The position numbers were made by a program, and so were the translations under genes. A stretch of 64,000 nt of DNA from Streptomyces sulphureus DSM 40104 (GTDB lineage Bacteria > Actinomycetota > Actinomycetes > Streptomycetales > Streptomycetaceae), in contig NZ_KB905827.1 in assembly GCF_000381025.1 (NCBI RefSeq), forward strand, positions 1-64,000. The letters run 5' to 3'. Below are positions 61,381 to 64,000 of the stretch, piece by piece (position 1 is the stretch's first letter; each line of letters begins with the position of its first letter). Under the pieces are notes generated by a model. That model saw only the letters and a program-made list of their open reading frames with translations. It was not told the DNA's origin and ran no database searches.

Positions 61381-61581
61381 ATGAAGATCACTGTCGACGA
61401 GGAGAAGTGCTGCGGGGCCGGCCAGTGCGTGCTGATCGCCCCCGAGGTCTTCGACCAGCGCGAGGAGGACGGCATCGTCCTCCTGCTGGAAGCGGAGCCG
61501 GGGGAGAGCCAGGAGACCGACGTCCGCGAGGCGGCGGCGGTCTGCCCCGCGGGAGCCATCCACCTCGCAGAAGGCGGGTGA
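61381..61581 (+). CDS. 3Fe-4S-type ferredoxin, second copy
   Basis: 66 residues from ATG 61381 (AAAGGGGA upstream). EEKCCGAGQCVLIAPEVFDQ matches the first ferredoxin almost throughout the first 35 residues; the third ligand Cys lies in AAVCPAGAI. Duplicated together with its P450. Confidence 0.93.
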   Translation: MKITVDEEKCCGAGQCVLIAPEVFDQREEDGIVLLLEAEPGESQETDVREAAAVCPAGAIHLAEGG

Positions 61582-61917
61582 GCGCGGGGAGTCGGACACC
61601 TCCGCGTCCCTGCCGCGGTCGCCGGTCTCGCCGCGTCCCTCTGGCGGGTGGCCACATGACAATGCCCCCCGCACCGGCGCGATGCCGGGGCGGGGGCTTG
61701 TCGTCGTTTCCCCGTGCATGCGGGGCACATACCGGGTCAGGGCGCTTCAAGCTCCCGACGGGCCGTCCCCGCGACGCGGGGGCGGTTAGACGGGAGTCGG
61801 TGGCACGACGTCGCGTCTACACGGCATCGCAGGATGGAGGCTCACGAGCAGCGGCTCGCCGCGCTCGAACGCCCCCGCCCCGGCGCAATGCCGGGGCGAG
61901 ACCTCTACCACCTGCGG
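61582..61917. other. Intergenic region with GC hairpins
   Basis: A hairpin near 61665-61697 (GCCCCCG...CGGGGGC) probably terminates the ferredoxin gene. A similar element with GGCGCAATGCC sits near 61868-61892. CCCCGTGCATGCGGGG (61710-61725) and CCCCGCGACGCGGGGG (61767-61782) look like two degenerate CRISPR-type repeats, but no array follows. Confidence 0.45.
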
Positions 61918-62139
61918 TCAGGGCAGCAGGTTCTTCTGTCCCGCCCGAACGCTCTGCGTGAACAGGTCGTAATCCGTACGGGACACGATCAGCACCTGCG
62001 CCTCCGGGTCCCCCACATCCTTGGAGTCACGCAGGGCAACGACCCCATCAACGAACGCGACCTCTAGGCAGTTGTTGCCGCCGTCAGAGAGGGCGGACTT
62101 GCTCCAGTGAGCGTTCGAGAGGTCGACCTTCTTGTTCAT
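61918..62139 (-). CDS. DUF397-domain protein
   Basis: 73 residues: VDLSNAHWSKSALSDGGNNCLEVAFVDGVVALRDSKDVGDPEAQVLIVSRTDYDLFTQSV, the full DUF397 signature (W.KSS.S...NCVEVA...VAVRDSK). Starts immediately after the stop of the helix-turn-helix gene with no gap. Such pairs are very common in Streptomyces (BldB/WhiJ/AbaA-like families) and have been likened to toxin-antitoxin pairs. Confidence 0.93.
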   Translation of the reverse strand: MNKKVDLSNAHWSKSALSDGGNNCLEVAFVDGVVALRDSKDVGDPEAQVLIVSRTDYDLFTQSVRAGQKNLLP

Positions 62140-63006
62140 CTAGCATTCCTTGATCAGTTCGTGGATGAAGCGACGAGTCGCCTGCACATCGAGTGCGTCA
62201 TCCTGGAGGCTCTCGAACGCAGATCGGTACCGGTCTACATCGCCATCGTCCTCCAGGTACACGGACGTTGTCAGCGCCTCTACCACGGCGACCGGCGGCC
62301 CCGCGTCGAAGTGTAGAAGACGGAAGGACCCATCAGTACCGGCATGAGCACCCACTGCCGACGGCAACACCTGTATGGCGATGCTGCTTCGCTCCTCCGA
62401 GACGTCCAGAAGGTGTTGGAGTTGAGCCCTCATGACGTCTGCTCCTGCCACTGTTCTCCGTAGAGCCGCCTCGTCAAGGATGACGCAGAAGTCGAGCGGG
62501 TTGTCGCGGAACAGGGCGCTCTGTCGCGCCATCCGCAAGTCCACGAACCGGTCAACTTCCCGTTTCGTGGACCAAGCTTGGCTGCGCTCCACGATCGACG
62601 CCGCGTACTCCCTGGTCTGGAGCAAACCGGGCACGATCTGGGCCAGGTAGGTCTCTGCCTTTGAGGCCATTCCCTCAAGGGCCAAGTACTCCTCGAACCC
62701 GTGAGTCTGGATGGCTTCCTTGTACTCATCGATCAGTGTCGTCCGCCGGCTCGACGCCGCGAGCGTGGCCATGGCCTTCATCCTGGCCCTGGTCCGCTCG
62801 TCCTCCACGCCGTAGACCTGAAGGAACGCAGTTAGCCCGAGCCCTGACACTCGCTGCTTGCCGTTCTCAATCTTGCTGAGCGGTGGCTTCCCGCTCAGCC
62901 CGAGGCGTTCGGCCGCCTCTTCCATGTTCAGTCCGGAGCGCAGACGCAGCGACCTCAGCGCCGAGCCGAGCCTCCTGCGATGCACGTTGGGTCTGGCTTC
63001 CACCAC
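62140..63006 (-). CDS. XRE helix-turn-helix regulator with DUF5753
   Basis: 288 residues. HTH about 10-70: RRLGSALRSLRLRSGLNMEEAAERLGLSGKPPLSKIENGKQRVSG. The DUF5753 ligand-type domain (about 95-280) includes YLAQIVPGLLQTREYA, RMARQSALF, CVILDEAALRR and VLPSAVGAHAGTDGSFRLLHF. This WhiJ-like type acts with DUF397 proteins in development or antibiotic control. Divergent from the small-gene run at 63248. Confidence 0.93.
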   Translation of the reverse strand: MVEARPNVHRRRLGSALRSLRLRSGLNMEEAAERLGLSGKPPLSKIENGKQRVSGLGLTAFLQVYGVEDERTRARMKAMATLAASSRRTTLIDEYKEAIQTHGFEEYLALEGMASKAETYLAQIVPGLLQTREYAASIVERSQAWSTKREVDRFVDLRMARQSALFRDNPLDFCVILDEAALRRTVAGADVMRAQLQHLLDVSEERSSIAIQVLPSAVGAHAGTDGSFRLLHFDAGPPVAVVEALTTSVYLEDDGDVDRYRSAFESLQDDALDVQATRRFIHELIKEC

Positions 63007-63247
63007 AAGCTCACCTCCCGGTCGCGCAGCGTACCGTGACCCCCGTCGGCATATGCCAGTTTCGACAATAGCAACGTTTCTGGTGCCACTTCGTCTTGTG
63101 CGAAACGTTTCTAATGGCCCATCGTTGTCTTTGTGAGCAACAACTGCCGTTGGTCAATGGATAGTTGCTCTCCTGCGCTGATGGCTCCTCAGGTGCAGAG
63201 TCACGGTGACAGCAGGAGAGAATCCCCAGCCTGCAAGGTGATGCAGC

Positions 63248-63487
63248 ATGCCCAACTCCACGTACCGACTGCGCCGATACGCCATAGTCCGTGACGAGGA
63301 ACCGGACGCCGAACGGCACTCGTACGCGATGCAGTGCGCCGTCTGTTCCGAGACCGGCCCACCGGGCCCCGATGCCGCCGTGGCGCACGACTGGGTCCCC
63401 GCCCATCTCCGCGCGCACCCCGAGCACTTGACGTACCGCGAACACATCACACGCGCCTACCGCGCGATCCCCGGGGACTGGCTGTGA
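63248..63487 (+). CDS. Small conserved protein (DUF7848-like, 79 aa)
   Basis: STYRLRRYAIVRDEEPDAERHSYAMQCAVCSETGPPGPDAAVAHDWVPAHLRAHPEHLTYREHITRAYRAIPG: a CxxC and His pairs suggest metal binding. This protein type is common in Streptomyces next to DUF397/HTH genes. Stop overlaps the next start (GTGA). Confidence 0.75.
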   Translation: MPNSTYRLRRYAIVRDEEPDAERHSYAMQCAVCSETGPPGPDAAVAHDWVPAHLRAHPEHLTYREHITRAYRAIPGDWL

Positions 63488-63612
63488 ACCGGGCCGCGCG
63501 CGCCGCGAGCCGCCGCATCGGAGCCTGCGCAGGCCCCCTCTACCTCTCCGCCATCGCCAGTGGAATCGGCTTCGTGCTGTATGCCGCCTGGCTCATCCGC
63601 CCGGGAGCCTGA
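63484..63612 (+). CDS. Single-TM micropeptide (42 aa)
   Basis: GTG 63484 overlaps the preceding stop. Basic N-terminus (NRAARAASRRIG) then one hydrophobic helix (PLYLSAIASGIGFVLYAAWLI). No family recognised; translational coupling supports it. Confidence 0.55.
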   Translation: MNRAARAASRRIGACAGPLYLSAIASGIGFVLYAAWLIRPGA

Positions 63613-63613
63613 C

Positions 63614-63730
63614 GTGCCCGAAACCCCCAAGCCGCCGCCGGAGCCGAAGGCTCCGCCGTGCCGGCACAACGGTGCGCTCACGTCCGACGGCAAGCGGTGC
63701 GCGCAGTGCGGGTGCCGTCTCTACCTCTAG
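63614..63730 (+). CDS. Zinc-ribbon-like micropeptide (38 aa)
   Basis: GTG 63614, one base after the previous stop. Pro/Lys-rich N-terminus, then PCRHNGALTSDGKRCAQCGCRLYL with four Cys. Position and spacing support a real gene. Confidence 0.5.
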   Translation: MPETPKPPPEPKAPPCRHNGALTSDGKRCAQCGCRLYL

Positions 63731-63740
63731 GAACCCCGCC

Positions 63741-63962
63741 ATGATCCGCACCGGCTGGTACGAACTCCCCGGCGGCCTCGGCCCGTTCGACCTCAAACGC
63801 GGCGACCGCGTCCTGCACGGCGGCCGTTGGGCCACCATCGTCGACCTCTACTCCCCCGGCAGCTCGGGCCGAGGCCGCGTCCTCCACCTCGACGACGGCC
63901 GCTACTACCTGCTGCGTCCCGGCGAGCGGCTGCCCTGCGGCCGCCGAGCCGGCCACGGCTGA
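63741..63962 (+). CDS. Small protein of unknown function (73 aa)
   Basis: ATG 63741 ten bases after the previous stop, AGGAA upstream. Beta-rich: GWYELPGGLGPFDLKRGDRVLHGGRWATIVDLYSPGSSGRGRVLHLDDGRYYLLRPGERLPC, reminiscent of a Hint/SH3-like small barrel. Last gene of the run in this window. Confidence 0.65.
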   Translation: MIRTGWYELPGGLGPFDLKRGDRVLHGGRWATIVDLYSPGSSGRGRVLHLDDGRYYLLRPGERLPCGRRAGHG

Positions 63963-64000
63963 AGACTCCGCTCGGGCCCGGTGACGACCCCACCCCGGGC

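Noticed and set aside
61703..61782. Two GC-rich palindromic motifs resembling type I-E CRISPR repeats, about 57 bases apart
   Set aside because: Only two copies, differing in length and sequence, with no further repeats or cas genes. More likely GC hairpins after the ferredoxin gene.

Overview
The window is high-GC actinobacterial DNA, almost certainly from a Streptomyces chromosome. It carries an hrdD-type sigma factor, a sepX/glpR-type divisome gene beside a gephyrin-like molybdotransferase gene, several PP2C (SpoIIE-type) phosphatases and Ser/Thr kinases, a helix-turn-helix (DUF5753)/DUF397 pair, and a rolling-circle integrative conjugative element of the pSAM2 type (AICE).

Layout. 1-1375: a frameshifted exonuclease/endonuclease/phosphatase-family gene, a MazG-like gene and a strong terminator. 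1376-11866: a complete-looking AICE inserted in the 3' end of a tRNA-Arg(CCU) gene and bounded by a 42-bp direct repeat. It contains a leftward regulatory arm (ATPase, partner protein, NUDIX hydrolase), a divergent GntR/KorSA-like repressor with repeated operator-like palindromes, an FtsK/TraB-type DNA pump, spread genes, a RepSA-like HUH initiator (whose expected start codon reads ATC), excisionase and tyrosine integrase. 12101-26014: a GH3 enzyme, hrdD behind a SigR-type promoter, a methyltransferase, a P1-family peptidase, mscL, a SAF-domain protein, MTA phosphorylase, an FmdB zinc-ribbon protein behind a CIRCE-like element, an MFS transporter, a penicillin-acylase-family enzyme and 5-formyl-THF cyclo-ligase. 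26127-31707: galU, glp (moeA-like), moaC, moaB/mog, an acetyltransferase and sepX/glpR on one strand, then tRNA-Ala(CGC).

32397-51032 is a signalling-rich region. It holds two SpoIIE-type phosphatases, a three-gene set (secreted six-cysteine I36-like protein, FHA/winged-helix-like protein, membrane kinase whose extracellular domain is homologous to the secreted protein), a DUF574-type methyltransferase, an amidohydrolase, a MarR/MMPL pair with a palindrome between them, a frameshifted GNAT gene, a PPOX-family flavoprotein, and a large kinase/beta-propeller protein next to another small secreted cysteine protein.

51194-61581 is a redox/export locus: a TPR remnant, a QueD-like enzyme, an SDR, an MFS exporter, then three cytochrome P450s, two nearly identical 3Fe-4S-type ferredoxins, one ferredoxin reductase, and TetR and MarR regulators. 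A triplicated 18-bp-spaced operator-like repeat lies between marR and the third P450. 61918-63962 is a helix-turn-helix/DUF397 pair and a tight run of four very small genes.

The strongest candidates for something new are the kinase/I36-domain ligand-receptor-like set (33936-36766), the KorSA-like operator set and start-codon oddity in the AICE, the CIRCE-like site at fmdB, and the phased operator array in the P450 locus. All assignments come from reading the sequence and from family knowledge; no database search was run.
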